Shown here piece after piece: positions 8,114 to 16,330 of a stretch of DNA of 64,000 nucleotides. The position numbers were made by a program, and so were the translations under genes. This DNA comes from Deinococcus ficus. Its GTDB lineage: Bacteria; Deinococcota; Deinococci; Deinococcales; Deinococcaceae. Under the pieces are notes generated by a model. That model was given only the letters and a program-made list of their open reading frames with translations, searched no databases and had not been told where the DNA came from. The stretch's first letter is position 1. Each line of letters opens with the position of its first letter. The stretch lies in the NCBI RefSeq assembly GCF_003444775.1, contig NZ_CP021084.1, forward strand, positions 186,001 to 250,000, given 5' to 3'.

Positions 8114-9073
8114 TCACCTTTGGTCTGTCAGGGAGGTGGGCTCAGCAGAGGCAGTGACATGGGTGGGCAGCGGCTCCCGTGCCATCCGCCAGGCCGGTGG
8201 AATGGTGTCCGCGGCACTGAGGGCCACGATGCTGCCCACGATGGCACACACCGTATCCCGGTCACCGCCTGCACTGACCGCGAGCCACAACGCGGCCTCC
8301 ACATCCTTCAGGTGTCGACTGGCACACCACAGTGCAAACGGGACCGTGTCCTGCGCTGAGAGCTGCACGCCATTCCCAAGCGTGGAGACCGCGAACGCAA
8401 GAGTGGCGTGCGGGGAGAGCTTCTGAGCACGCTGGATCTTGCTGGCCACTTCACTGGGCGGCACCCACGTCAGGACCTGATCGAGAAAGGCTGAGGGCGT
8501 GTCGAGATATGGGGCGTCCGGCTGGGCGCACAGCGCGGCGGCCACCGCGACCGCGACCGCACCCGCGACTGCTTCCGGGTGGGTATGCGTCACCAGGCTC
8601 GACAGGCGGGCTTGCGTCACCACCTCCTGCAGGTCAGGGGCGAAGTACGCGCCAACAGGCCCAGCACGCATTGCCGAGCCGTTCCCGTATGACCCCTGAC
8701 CGCCGAACGCTTCCTGGACCACCACACGCCAGTCCGCGCCTCCCTGGATCTGCCGGAGGGCACGTTGCATGGAGGGGCCGTATCCGCGGGCGGGATCGAA
8801 CTGCGCCGCGAAGCTTGTCGCGAGCGCGTCAGACTGAATTTCATGGTGAGTGGCCAGCACCGCGACCACGGAGAGGGCCATCTGCGTGTCGTCCGTCCAG
8901 GACCACGGTGCGGGAGGCAGACGCCGCTCGGCGACCGCAGCCTCAAAGGCCTCGGTCGGGAGAAAGAATTGTTCACCGAAGGCGTCGCCGACACTGAGAC
9001 CTTCCAGAGACAGCTGTGCACGCGCGAGGGCCGCTTCTGGAGTGCTGGACGGTGCCAATTGGTGTGCTGACAT
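8114..9073 (-). CDS. ADP-ribosylglycohydrolase family protein
   Basis: 319 aa. Enzymes of this family remove ADP-ribose from modified proteins or nucleic acids using two magnesium ions. Family marks are present: GDAFGE at residues 29-34, TDDTQM at 60-65, GSYGNGSAMR near 127-136, a THTHPEA segment, and AGGDRDT near 268-274 supplying the second set of metal-binding aspartates. All expected metal ligands seem intact. Start at ATG 9073: TATGCT lies 9 nt upstream, so the mRNA is probably nearly leaderless; the frame is open upstream but that part reads as noise. Its substrate cannot be told from the sequence. Confidence 0.88.
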   Translation of the reverse strand: MSAHQLAPSSTPEAALARAQLSLEGLSVGDAFGEQFFLPTEAFEAAVAERRLPPAPWSWTDDTQMALSVVAVLATHHEIQSDALATSFAAQFDPARGYGPSMQRALRQIQGGADWRVVVQEAFGGQGSYGNGSAMRAGPVGAYFAPDLQEVVTQARLSSLVTHTHPEAVAGAVAVAVAAALCAQPDAPYLDTPSAFLDQVLTWVPPSEVASKIQRAQKLSPHATLAFAVSTLGNGVQLSAQDTVPFALWCASRHLKDVEAALWLAVSAGGDRDTVCAIVGSIVALSAADTIPPAWRMAREPLPTHVTASAEPTSLTDQR

Positions 9074-9145
9074 GCTGCGGTCAGCATAGGTGCTGACCAC
9101 TTCAGGAACGCCCCACCTCTGCGAAGAGGGCCGGGGGTGACCTGA

Positions 9146-9343
9146 GAGAACCTGCTGGGTCTTCCGTTGGACCCCGCCGTTCCTTTGCGCGCCAGGTGGG
9201 CCGAGGAACGGCGCAGCGATTACCCGGACGGGCAGGTCGTGGTCTTCGGGGTGCGCACGCGCGAGCAGCGCCACGCGATCAAGCAGGCGGCACCCCCTGC
9301 CTGGACCCGCCCGTCCACCGACCGCGTGACCTGCGTCCCTTAA
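9146..9343 (+). pseudogene. Possible gene remnant
   Basis: An open frame without a start codon, beginning after a stop at 9143. It reads as normal coding sequence in its second half (SDYPDGQVVVFGVRTREQRH) and ends at TAA 9341. It may be the 3' remnant of a lost gene or a small gene with a TTG start at 9167. Weakly supported. Confidence 0.25.
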
Positions 9344-9359
9344 CCGGAGGTCCCCGAGG

Positions 9360-9638
9360 TCACGCCGCCGGCCGGTCCACTCCGCGCATCACGAAGTACA
9401 GGGCCGCCGTCGCGGCCGCGATCACCACCAGGTAGACGGCCAGCAGCCCCCCGTCAACGGTGGCGAGCGTTCCGCAGTCTTTGAGACCCTGCGCGCGGTC
9501 CGAGTAGTCGGCGACGCAGGCCGCCAGGGTGAGGCGTGCGCCGGTCGTGGTATGCACGATTTTCGGCGGCCAGACGAACGTCACCGCCAACGCGGCCAGG
9601 ACCCCAAGGACGATGACCGCCCGCTGCACACTCGACAT
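9360..9638 (-). CDS. Small two-helix membrane protein
   Basis: 92 aa. Hydrophobic helices lie at about residues 7-23 and 64-84, with an extracytoplasmic loop carrying two cysteines (C41 and C55). The start is supported by a leaderless promoter: TACGGT ends 6 nt before the ATG. Function unknown. Confidence 0.65.
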   Translation of the reverse strand: MSSVQRAVIVLGVLAALAVTFVWPPKIVHTTTGARLTLAACVADYSDRAQGLKDCGTLATVDGGLLAVYLVVIAAATAALYFVMRGVDRPAA

Positions 9639-9728
9639 GCGCTCACCGTACCGCCAATGGCGCCTGTTCCCCCCTGCGGTTGCCCAGGGACCCCAGACCC
9701 GCCGGAGCGCCTGCCGTTCTGAACGGCG

Positions 9729-9750
9729 CTCACCCCGCGCCTGCAGGGTG
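9729..9750 (+). promoter_or_regulatory. Hairpin start element
   Basis: CTCACCC and CAGGGTG arms; GGGTG ends exactly 11 nt before ATG 9762. Confidence 0.5.
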
Positions 9751-9761
9751 CAGGCCCGGAC

Positions 9762-10247
9762 ATGACGACTTCCTCCGAGATTGATCAGACCATCCGCGTG
9801 CAGGGCGCTTTCCTGGTCTTCCCCAGCGGCGAGCGCGTGCTTGTCTCAAGCATCCAGTCCTACTACCTCGAGCGCGGCGGGGCCCTGCGGGTGGTGCACG
9901 GCCTGCGCGACCATGGCATTCCCGGGGCCGACTGGACGACGGTGCCGGGCCTCACCCCGGAAGCGTTCGACCAGGTGATGCTCCGCGCCGAAGGCCTGCC
10001 CAGCACCGCCCCGTGCGGTGAGGCGCTTCACGTCGTCGGCCGGTTCATCACGCTCGGCCGCTCCCTGCGCGTCCGGGCCTCCGCGGTCCTGCGGTACTTC
10101 CCCTTCCGGCCCGAGCGGGGCGGCCGGGCCCTGCGCGTCGTGTTCGGGCTGCGCGACGACGGTCAGAGCGGCGCGCATTGGGTGGACCTGCCGGACGTCA
10201 CGCCCGAGGCGCTCGACCCGCTGATCGAGCAGGCTCTGCGCGCCTGA
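9762..10247 (+). CDS. Protein made of two tandem copies of a ~65-aa unit
   Basis: 161 aa, no recognised family. The two halves are an internal duplication: residues about 16-77 (GGALRVVHGLRDHGIPGAD, then PGLTPEAFDQVMLRA) align with about 95-160 (GGRALRVVFGLRDDGQSGA, then PDVTPEALDPLIEQALRA). Each unit looks like a beta sheet followed by one helix. It starts after a hairpin element with no Shine-Dalgarno site. Confidence 0.7.
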   Translation: MTTSSEIDQTIRVQGAFLVFPSGERVLVSSIQSYYLERGGALRVVHGLRDHGIPGADWTTVPGLTPEAFDQVMLRAEGLPSTAPCGEALHVVGRFITLGRSLRVRASAVLRYFPFRPERGGRALRVVFGLRDDGQSGAHWVDLPDVTPEALDPLIEQALRA

Positions 10248-10310
10248 GCCGGGCCGCGCCCCCCTGCCCGCAGGCGGGAGGGGCGCCGCATGTCCCGCCC
10301 CGGAACCGCC

Positions 10311-10333
10311 TTCACCCACGCGCGGGTCATAAC
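10311..10333 (+). promoter_or_regulatory. Combined hairpin element and CACCCAC-N8-CATAAC promoter block
   Basis: TTCACCC at 10311 with GGGT at 10324-10327 resembles the hairpin elements. CACCCAC at 10313 is also followed after 8 nt by CATAAC (10328-10333), 7 nt before ATG 10341. This site links the two signal types. Confidence 0.45.
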
Positions 10334-10340
10334 GAGAAGG

Positions 10341-10424
10341 ATGCTGACCATCTCGATCCCAGGGACCGCTCCCGTCGTCCGCCCGCTCCCCCTGGACGTT
10401 CAGACTCCGCAGGTGCGCCGATGA
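10341..10424 (+). CDS. Possible 27-aa leader peptide coupled to the next gene
   Basis: A short ORF (MLTISIPGTAPVV and onward) whose TGA overlaps the ATG of the next gene (ATGA at 10421-10424). It begins 7 nt after a -10-like box and 13 nt after a hairpin arm. The arrangement suggests a leader peptide for translational coupling. A second case occurs at 35497-35565. No family can be assigned. Confidence 0.4.
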   Translation: MLTISIPGTAPVVRPLPLDVQTPQVRR

Positions 10425-10942
10425 CCGCCCGCCCGGAACAGGCGGAGCCGGTCCAGCGCCCCTTCCGCGACCTGAAGTACGAGGGCCGGTACCCGTACAC
10501 CCAGGCCCTGATGCGCCAGGCGTGGCGCCTGCGGGCCACCGAGCCGGACGCCGCGTTCGCCCGCCTCGCCCGCGCCGAGCATTACGACGCGCTGCTCGAC
10601 CACTACCGCCTGAGCGGGGCGTCCCCGGACGCCGCCACCCGCGCGCAGCTGCGCACGGCCGTGCACACGCTCGGCCGGCAACGGCAGGTGGGCGTGTACC
10701 TGTTCGAGAACGCCAAGTATTGGGTTCAGGCGGACACCGGCCGAGGCGTGATCACGTGCGAACCATTCCTCGGCGAACCGGACCTGGACCTGCAGGCCGC
10801 CGTGCGCAGCTGGGTGACGGCCGGGTGGACCGTGGAGCGGTACGCGTGCGCGCCGGGCAGTGACACCGAGATGGTCATCCTGCTCTCCCCGCCCGGCTTC
10901 CTGGACGCCTCCCCCGCCGCGCCCTCACCGGCTGGACCCTGA
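10421..10942 (+). CDS. Hypothetical protein
   Basis: 173 aa. The N-terminal half is helical (LMRQAWRLRATEPDAAFARLARAEHY). The C-terminal half is beta-rich (VGVYLFENAKYWVQADTGRG, then WTVERYACAPGS). No domain recognised. The start at 10421 overlaps the stop of the 27-aa leader ORF, suggesting translational coupling. Confidence 0.65.
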   Translation: MTARPEQAEPVQRPFRDLKYEGRYPYTQALMRQAWRLRATEPDAAFARLARAEHYDALLDHYRLSGASPDAATRAQLRTAVHTLGRQRQVGVYLFENAKYWVQADTGRGVITCEPFLGEPDLDLQAAVRSWVTAGWTVERYACAPGSDTEMVILLSPPGFLDASPAAPSPAGP

Positions 10943-10949
10943 CCGGGCC

Positions 10950-12017
10950 TCAGCGGACCGGGACGTCCCGGCGCTTGCGGGGCGGGGCGCGGTCCACGCC
11001 CCGCTGCAGCTTCCGGCGGGTGGCCTGCACGAGCGCCTGGAAGTCGATCAACCCCGCCTCGATGTTCTCGGCCGTGACCGGCACCGGGGCCGCCGGGCGC
11101 GGCACTGGCGCGACCCCCACGCGGTACAGGGCGGCGTCCTGGCACAGCGCCTCGTACCGGGCGTCCAGGCGCAGGTCCTGCTCGCCCGGGTGCAGCTGCC
11201 GGACGAGCAGGAACTCCAGCAGGGTCGGTTCCGCCCGGTCCAGCACGGGCAGGAGTCGCCCGCCGTACAGCGCGCTGTACGCCCGCCAGGCCGCGCCGAG
11301 TGCCGCGGACGGCCAGTGGGCGAGTTCCGGGTGGTTCGCGCGCAGCCGCCGGCTGTCCGCCAGGGGCAGCGGCCTTCCCTGGTGCCCCGCCGGATCCAGG
11401 ATGGTCACCGGGCGGACGAGGTCGTACAACCCCCGTGCGAAGCACACCACCCGCCCCTCCCGCTCCCAGCGCCGCAGCAGCTTCAACGCCCGCGGCCGCG
11501 CGTCACCGGACCGCGTGCCGAACACCGCCTCGGCCAGCCGCTCCGCCGTCATCGGCCAGGCCGCCCGGCGGGCCAGCTGCCAGTCCACATCCACCACCGG
11601 TGCAGGCGCCGGTCCCGGCACCTCGGGTTCCGGCAGGGCCAGGCGGGTCAGGTACTCGACGTTCGGAAACGGCCGCCACTCGAAGCGGGGCGCGTGCCGC
11701 TCGAGGTACCACCGGGCGTCGTCCAGGTGCACGAGCAGCACCGCGGTCCGCCCCGGCCCCATGGGGACGCACGGGACGTGATGCCGGCGCATCCAGGCCT
11801 TCAGCGGCCGGATCGGCACCTCCCCGATCTGCGCGACATCCGCCAGGGACACCCAGGTGTGCCGCGCCGCCCGTTCGCCGTACAGGTGTGCGGCCGCGGC
11901 CTCGGGCGTGCACTCGAGTTCCTCAGCAACGAACCCCGGATTCAATGGCGCGAACACACGCTGCAGCTGACGGACGTGCTCGTCAGGCGGCAGCACGCAG
12001 GGGAAACTGGAGGACAT
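10950..12017 (-). CDS. Putative DNA-binding protein with two helix-turn-helix-like segments
   Basis: 355 aa, no family recognised with confidence. Residues about 48-110 read as a MerR/excisionase-like segment (WVSLADVAQIGEVPIRPLKAWMRRH). Residues about 155-205 resemble a winged helix (MTAERLAEAVFGTRSGD, then LKLLRRWEREGRVV). The C-terminal tail is strongly basic (RRKLQRGVDRAPPRKRRDV). These features fit a DNA-binding regulator or replication-type protein; with no other Rep-like gene visible, a plasmid role is possible but unproven. Start ATG 12017 was chosen because upstream codons lie in the divergent promoter region. Confidence 0.6.
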   Translation of the reverse strand: MSSSFPCVLPPDEHVRQLQRVFAPLNPGFVAEELECTPEAAAAHLYGERAARHTWVSLADVAQIGEVPIRPLKAWMRRHHVPCVPMGPGRTAVLLVHLDDARWYLERHAPRFEWRPFPNVEYLTRLALPEPEVPGPAPAPVVDVDWQLARRAAWPMTAERLAEAVFGTRSGDARPRALKLLRRWEREGRVVCFARGLYDLVRPVTILDPAGHQGRPLPLADSRRLRANHPELAHWPSAALGAAWRAYSALYGGRLLPVLDRAEPTLLEFLLVRQLHPGEQDLRLDARYEALCQDAALYRVGVAPVPRPAAPVPVTAENIEAGLIDFQALVQATRRKLQRGVDRAPPRKRRDVPVR

Positions 12018-12108
12018 CAAGCGCCCATGGTACCCCCAGCGCGACCACCCAGGAGAGCCGTACAACGGAGGGGACACGCCCCCCACCCCGCTCTCTCCAG
12101 GAGATCTG

Positions 12109-12354
12109 ATGACCATGCCCCTCCCGCCCCGGGCCGATGACCAGGGACCGGACGCCCTCGCCCTCATCTGCCAGCACGAGCCTGCCGCGCGGCACGCCAC
12201 GCTCTGGTTCGCGCCAGGCGTCCCCATGCCCACCTGCGGCGCCACCCGCGAAGCTCAGGACCGGGAATGCGTACTGGCCCGCGCCGCCCCCGAAGCGCTG
12301 GAAGACGGCCGCATCCACTATCGGGACGACCACCCGATCAAGGAGCCCCGATGA
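12109..12354 (+). CDS. Small hypothetical protein, first of a coupled pair
   Basis: 81 aa, Ala/Pro/Glu-rich, no family recognised. AGGAG lies 6 nt before the ATG. Its stop overlaps the start of the next gene (ATGA at 12351), so the two are probably translated together. Confidence 0.55.
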   Translation: MTMPLPPRADDQGPDALALICQHEPAARHATLWFAPGVPMPTCGATREAQDRECVLARAAPEALEDGRIHYRDDHPIKEPR

Positions 12355-13361
12355 CCCCGGACCTCTCCGTTCCCTTCCGCCGCCGCGCGGAGTTCGGGTC
12401 AGCCGGCAGCCTGTACGTGGGCCTTCAGCCGCCTACCCAGAGCCTCCGGTCCCCGCTCGTCGCGCGGGATCAGGCCGCCCCTGCCCAGCCCCGGCACACC
12501 ACGCGGCCGCACATGCTGGCGGTCGGCGATCACGATCTGGACCTGCACGGCGCCCTGCTCACTCCGCAGGTCCTTTACGCCCTCGCCCGTGGAGAACAGG
12601 TGCTCGCCTTCGGTCACGCGTCCGCACAGCTCTCCGCCCGCCTGGCGCTCGCCGGCGTCACCGGTCACCGCGCCGCCGTCGCCTGCCTGACCCGCCACGC
12701 CGCGGTGCACGCCGCTCCGCTCCTGGCCGACCACCCGGACCTGTCCCTCCTCCTGATCGGCAGCGCTGCAGACCAGCCCGGGCTGGACCTGTTCGCTCAC
12801 CGGATCCTCCGTTCCTGGGACGAGGCTGACCTGATCGAGGTGCTCAGCCCGAGCCCCAGCGCATCCCGGCAGACCGCCGGAGTCAACGCGCACATTCTGG
12901 AACGCTGGCTCGCGAGCCGGACCACCCGCCGGGGCGTCCACGTGCGACCCGCGCTGGTGCACGTGGACCTTCCGGGCAGCCGGCTCATTCCAGCGCGCGA
13001 CGTTCTGGACGCGTCGGAGCGAGAGCGGGCGCAGGTCGTCCTGCACGTCCCTCTCTGGTCTCACCTGGAGGACACCGTTGGAGCGCCGGGCATTCAGAGG
13101 CTCACCGCGCAGGTCGGCAGCGTGGTCAGCGCCAGACACACGCCCTGGAGGCAGTCGCCAGGCCTGAATAGCCGGAGCAGCGACCCGGCAGGCACGCCGG
13201 CCGGCCCGTATGCCCTGCTGGTCACCGTGGACGGCGGTGAAGAGACCGTGCACCTCCCACCCCCTGAGTTGCCGTCGTTCCCTGCGGACGCCCAGCACGC
13301 GGCGTGGTTGACCACTCCGGAGCTCTTCCAACTGATGAAACAGCAGGACGGGCTCAGGTGA
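12351..13361 (+). CDS. Unknown protein, coupled to the upstream small gene
   Basis: 336 aa. The middle (residues about 55-160) alternates strand and helix in a Rossmann-like rhythm (QVLAFGHASAQLSARLALAG, then LSLLLIGSAADQPGLDLF), but no nucleotide-binding loop is clear. A possible Rossmann-type domain is inference. AAGGAG lies 6 nt before the start, inside the preceding gene. It ends 72 nt before the PD-(D/E)XK nuclease candidate, which has its own promoter. Confidence 0.6.
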   Translation: MTPDLSVPFRRRAEFGSAGSLYVGLQPPTQSLRSPLVARDQAAPAQPRHTTRPHMLAVGDHDLDLHGALLTPQVLYALARGEQVLAFGHASAQLSARLALAGVTGHRAAVACLTRHAAVHAAPLLADHPDLSLLLIGSAADQPGLDLFAHRILRSWDEADLIEVLSPSPSASRQTAGVNAHILERWLASRTTRRGVHVRPALVHVDLPGSRLIPARDVLDASERERAQVVLHVPLWSHLEDTVGAPGIQRLTAQVGSVVSARHTPWRQSPGLNSRSSDPAGTPAGPYALLVTVDGGEETVHLPPPELPSFPADAQHAAWLTTPELFQLMKQQDGLR

Positions 13362-13433
13362 ATGCCCACTGCCCTGGGCGGTCGTGGGGCAGCGCCCGCT
13401 CAAATATGGGAGGGGCTCGGTACGATGCCAACC

Positions 13434-14066
13434 ATGCCCCCCCGAAGTGAACAGCAGCTCGTTGAAATCGTCCGGCAGGCTCTCCAGTCGGTCCGGAATG
13501 AGCCTGGCAATGCCCTTCGCCGTGGCGTGGCTGAGCGCTCGGTGACTCACAGCATCGCCGTGTACCTGCACCTGGCCTTCCCGGACCTCCAGGTGGATTG
13601 CGAGTACAACCGCAACGGCGCCCGTCCCAAGTACGTTGACATTCCGAGTGCCCATCTGACGCCCAGTGCCCGCAAGCCTTACAGGGAGAAGGCAATGAAA
13701 AAGAGGGCGAAACGCGTGACCACAAAAAAGGCGATCGAGCAGTGGACCACGTTCAGAACCACGACCTATCCGGACATCCTGATTCACGAACGCGGGACGA
13801 ACGACCGCAATCTGCTCGTGATTGAGGTGAAGATGGCCGGTGACGGTCGCGGTGAAGACGGTGCGAGCGTGGACGTCGCCAAGCTCCGGGCGTTCACGTC
13901 GCCAGCGGGAAAGATGGGAGCCCGCTACCACTATCAGCTGGGGCTGTTCATCGTCCTGGAGGAAACGGGCGAAACCTTCAGATACTTCAGGCACGGCGAG
14001 GAAATCCAGGAAGGCGAGTTGCGGGCTGATGCGGAGCAGGTCCCGGCCAGTCACGCACGGCCGTAA
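13434..14066 (+). CDS. PD-(D/E)XK-type nuclease candidate
   Basis: 210 aa. Residues 113-114 (PD, in TYPDILIHER) and 131-133 (E-V-K, in LLVIEVKM) form the classic PD-Xn-(D/E)XK metal-binding signature on predicted adjacent strands. E57 in an earlier strand (VDCEYNR) may complete the site. A basic segment (residues 82-100, rich in Lys/Arg) precedes the core. The fold belongs to restriction enzymes, repair nucleases and defence nucleases; the family cannot be fixed by eye. Start 13434 is chosen because TACGAT (13421-13426) ends 7 nt upstream, a leaderless layout; ATG 13425 overlaps that box. A terminator follows. Confidence 0.7.
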   Translation: MPPRSEQQLVEIVRQALQSVRNEPGNALRRGVAERSVTHSIAVYLHLAFPDLQVDCEYNRNGARPKYVDIPSAHLTPSARKPYREKAMKKRAKRVTTKKAIEQWTTFRTTTYPDILIHERGTNDRNLLVIEVKMAGDGRGEDGASVDVAKLRAFTSPAGKMGARYHYQLGLFIVLEETGETFRYFRHGEEIQEGELRADAEQVPASHARP

Positions 14067-14097
14067 CCCTGGCGCCCGGCACGATTGGACAACACGA

Positions 14098-14122
14098 CCC
14101 CCCGGCACCAGCGGGGGGATTG
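14098..14122 (+). terminator. Terminator after the nuclease candidate
   Basis: Stem CCCCCC / GGGGGG with GG/CC extension, followed by ATTGT. Confidence 0.55.
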
Positions 14123-14187
14123 TGCTGTCGGGCGCACGCAGATGAAGGGAACGCGTCGGCTGTGCGTCCCTGCACCAAGCAGGGCCC

Positions 14188-14207
14188 TCACCCTCCCCCG
14201 GGAGGGT
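14188..14207 (+). promoter_or_regulatory. Hairpin element with atypical spacing
   Basis: ACCCTCCC-CC-GGGAGGGT stem preceded by CTC; the arm ends 24 nt before ATG 14232 instead of 11, so it is an outlier of the family. Confidence 0.35.
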
Positions 14208-14231
14208 CCAGGCCGCCGCGGAGGCCCACCG

Positions 14232-14885
14232 ATGACCACACTCGCCACTGCCCACACCGTCCGCGCCACCGCCAGCCACCGCCCCGACGGGCACGCCCGC
14301 GACCTCGTGACGGCAGGCCAGACCTACTGCAGCCGCGGCTTCACCCGCGAAGGCGTCCTGCGCGTCATGCCCCTGTACGGCCGCGCCTTCGACGCCCCCG
14401 CCGACCTCTTCGAGCCTGTGCCTGACCGGCCCACCTGGCAGGTCCCGCCGCCCCCGGCGCAGACCGGCCTGCTCGGCACGCTGACGGTCGACGCGCACAC
14501 CGTCACCCGGTCTTACGAAGTGGCCGCGTGGTACGCGAAGTTCGACGTGCCCGCCCAGACCATCGACGTCTTCCGGAGTGAGAAACCGTACAGCCCCACC
14601 GACGTTCACGGCACGCTCCAGGCCACCAAGGTTCTCGACCACTGCCCCACCCTGTACGGCGGCGTGCAGGTCGGCACCGGCGGCATCACCGCATGCCACG
14701 AGCCCGCCACCCTCGGGTACACCGGCAGCCTGGCCGCATTGCGGGCCGCGCACGCCGCGGGCCACGCCACCCTCACCGACCTCGGGCAGGCCTGGCTGAC
14801 CTGGCTGCCCGCCTACGAGGCCAGCCGCGAAGCGCACCGCGCCGCGACGCGCGCCTGGGAAGCGGCCCACCCCATGAACTGGTAA
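14232..14885 (+). CDS. Hypothetical protein
   Basis: 217 aa. No recognised domain. Notable segments are YCSRGFTREGVLRVMPLYGRAF near residue 32 and a helical C-terminal part with several aromatic residues (WLTWLPAYEASREAHR). No signal peptide or membrane helix. The next gene starts 47 nt downstream with a GAGGAG site. Confidence 0.6.
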   Translation: MTTLATAHTVRATASHRPDGHARDLVTAGQTYCSRGFTREGVLRVMPLYGRAFDAPADLFEPVPDRPTWQVPPPPAQTGLLGTLTVDAHTVTRSYEVAAWYAKFDVPAQTIDVFRSEKPYSPTDVHGTLQATKVLDHCPTLYGGVQVGTGGITACHEPATLGYTGSLAALRAAHAAGHATLTDLGQAWLTWLPAYEASREAHRAATRAWEAAHPMNW

Positions 14886-14932
14886 CGCCCGGCCCGACCC
14901 TGCCGCCCCCCCTGCCGAGGAGACCGCCCACC

Positions 14933-15241
14933 GTGACCACGCTCAGTTCCAGCCTGCTCGACCAGATCCAGCGCCGGCCCCTGGTCCTCGCCGGCGCGCA
15001 GCAGCACACCCGCCTGATCGCCACGCGCCGGCTCGGCATCGCTCAGGCCAAACGCGCCCACCCGAACTGGACGGCCGACCCCGCCCACCGCCGGGCGGTT
15101 CTGCAGGCCGCGCAGACGTACTACGCCGCGCACCTCGACCTGCGCCATTACCTCAGCGGCGTCCTGCACGCCCTCGGGATCGACTTCTCCGGTCAGGACC
15201 TCGCCGAACTCACCTGCGCCGTGGAGGGCCTGCACACCTGA
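14933..15241 (+). CDS. Small helical hypothetical protein
   Basis: 102 aa from a GTG start with GAGGAG about 10 nt upstream. Mostly helical, with basic residues in the first half (IATRRLGIAQAKRAHPNW) and several aromatic and leucine residues after residue 60. No family recognised. Convergent with the gene ending at 15252. Confidence 0.6.
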   Translation: MTTLSSSLLDQIQRRPLVLAGAQQHTRLIATRRLGIAQAKRAHPNWTADPAHRRAVLQAAQTYYAAHLDLRHYLSGVLHALGIDFSGQDLAELTCAVEGLHT

Positions 15242-15251
15242 GTCTCCCCCG

Positions 15252-15680
15252 TCACGCGTCTGGGGCCCGCGCGGCCCGGCGCCGCTCACGAAGCGTCCGG
15301 CGGGTCGCTTCCGGATCGGCGTCCGGGTCCGGCGCGAACTCCGGGCCGAGGCCTTCGACCTCGATCCAGTAGTCCTGCGCCTTCATTTTCCGCCCTGCCT
15401 CGATCAGGCACGCGGCGATCACCTTGAGGGGATCCCGCGCGCCCAGGACCCCCGAGGCCAGCTCCTCCCGGCCCAGCACCACCCGGAATTCGCACAGGTC
15501 CGTCCGCTGCGGCTGCCCCAGCGCGTCGAAGTCCTCCGGGACGGGCACGGGATCCGACCAGCCCGCCTGAGCGCCGGAGGACTTCATCCGTCCCCACAGG
15601 CGCCCGATGGGCGTGCCGTACGTCTCGCGGTTCCACGCCCGCCACTGCGCCTTCAACTGGTCGAACAGGTCAGCGCTCAT
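15252..15680 (-). CDS. Hypothetical protein
   Basis: 142 aa. The N terminus is rich in aromatic and charged residues (FDQLKAQWRAWNRETYG); a strand-helix body follows and the tail is Arg-rich. The start is supported by TAAGGT ending 5 nt before the ATG. It has its own promoter although it closely follows the RraA-like gene. Confidence 0.6.
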   Translation of the reverse strand: MSADLFDQLKAQWRAWNRETYGTPIGRLWGRMKSSGAQAGWSDPVPVPEDFDALGQPQRTDLCEFRVVLGREELASGVLGARDPLKVIAACLIEAGRKMKAQDYWIEVEGLGPEFAPDPDADPEATRRTLRERRRAARAPDA

Positions 15681-15688
15681 GCCTCACC

Positions 15689-16330
15689 TTACGGGGCTAC
15701 GGGCTCGCCCGCGGCCTGCAGGAGCTGCTCGATCCGCGCCCGGTGCTCGGCCTCCCAGACGTCCAGGGGGGTCGCCGCGTCCCGATCCGCTTTCTTCCGC
15801 GCGGCCGCCCACACCTCGCTCAACCGCTCCCCCGGGACCGCGACGATGCCTTCCTCGTCCGCGACGATCATGTCCCCCGGGTTGACCGGAATGCCGCCGC
15901 ACCGCACGGGGGCATTCAGCAGTCCAGGGCCCGCCTTCCGGCCAGGAATCGGACTCAGGCCCCGCGCGAACACCGGGAAGCCGATCGCCCGCATCTCGGC
16001 CAGGTCGCGGATCACGCCGTCCACGACGAAGCCCGCGATGCCGCGCCGCTGCGCCACCGCGCAGACGTTCCCGCCGGCGACCGCGAAGGTGGTGTCCCCG
16101 GCTTCGACGACGATCACGGCGCCGGGCGGGGCGCGGTGGATGGCGGCGTGCAGCATCAGGTTGTCGCCCGGTGCGCACTGCACGGGGTACGCGGGTCCGG
16201 CCACGCGGGGCATCGGCGCCCAGAGGGGGCGGAGGCCGAAGTCCATGACGTGCTCCTGGGAGAGCACATCGGCCAGGGCACAGGGCGAAAGGGTGTGGAA
16301 GTCGGCGGCCGTGAGCAGGGTGGGTGTCAT
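15689..16330 (-). CDS. RraA-like / 4-hydroxy-4-methyl-2-oxoglutarate aldolase family protein
   Basis: 213 aa. This family includes metal-dependent aldolases/decarboxylases of aromatic degradation and the RNase E regulator RraA. Family marks: GGN at residues 86-88, a strand-helix stretch with GIAGFVVDGVIRDLAEM where R108 and D109 match the catalytic arginine and metal-binding aspartate, and FARG near 121. The active site looks intact, so an aldolase or oxaloacetate decarboxylase activity is more likely than RNase regulation. The start overlaps the stop of an upstream 40-aa lipoprotein ORF (ATGA). A truncated copy of its first 40 codons lies at 17355-17486. Confidence 0.8.
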   Translation of the reverse strand: MTPTLLTAADFHTLSPCALADVLSQEHVMDFGLRPLWAPMPRVAGPAYPVQCAPGDNLMLHAAIHRAPPGAVIVVEAGDTTFAVAGGNVCAVAQRRGIAGFVVDGVIRDLAEMRAIGFPVFARGLSPIPGRKAGPGLLNAPVRCGGIPVNPGDMIVADEEGIVAVPGERLSEVWAAARKKADRDAATPLDVWEAEHRARIEQLLQAAGEPVAP

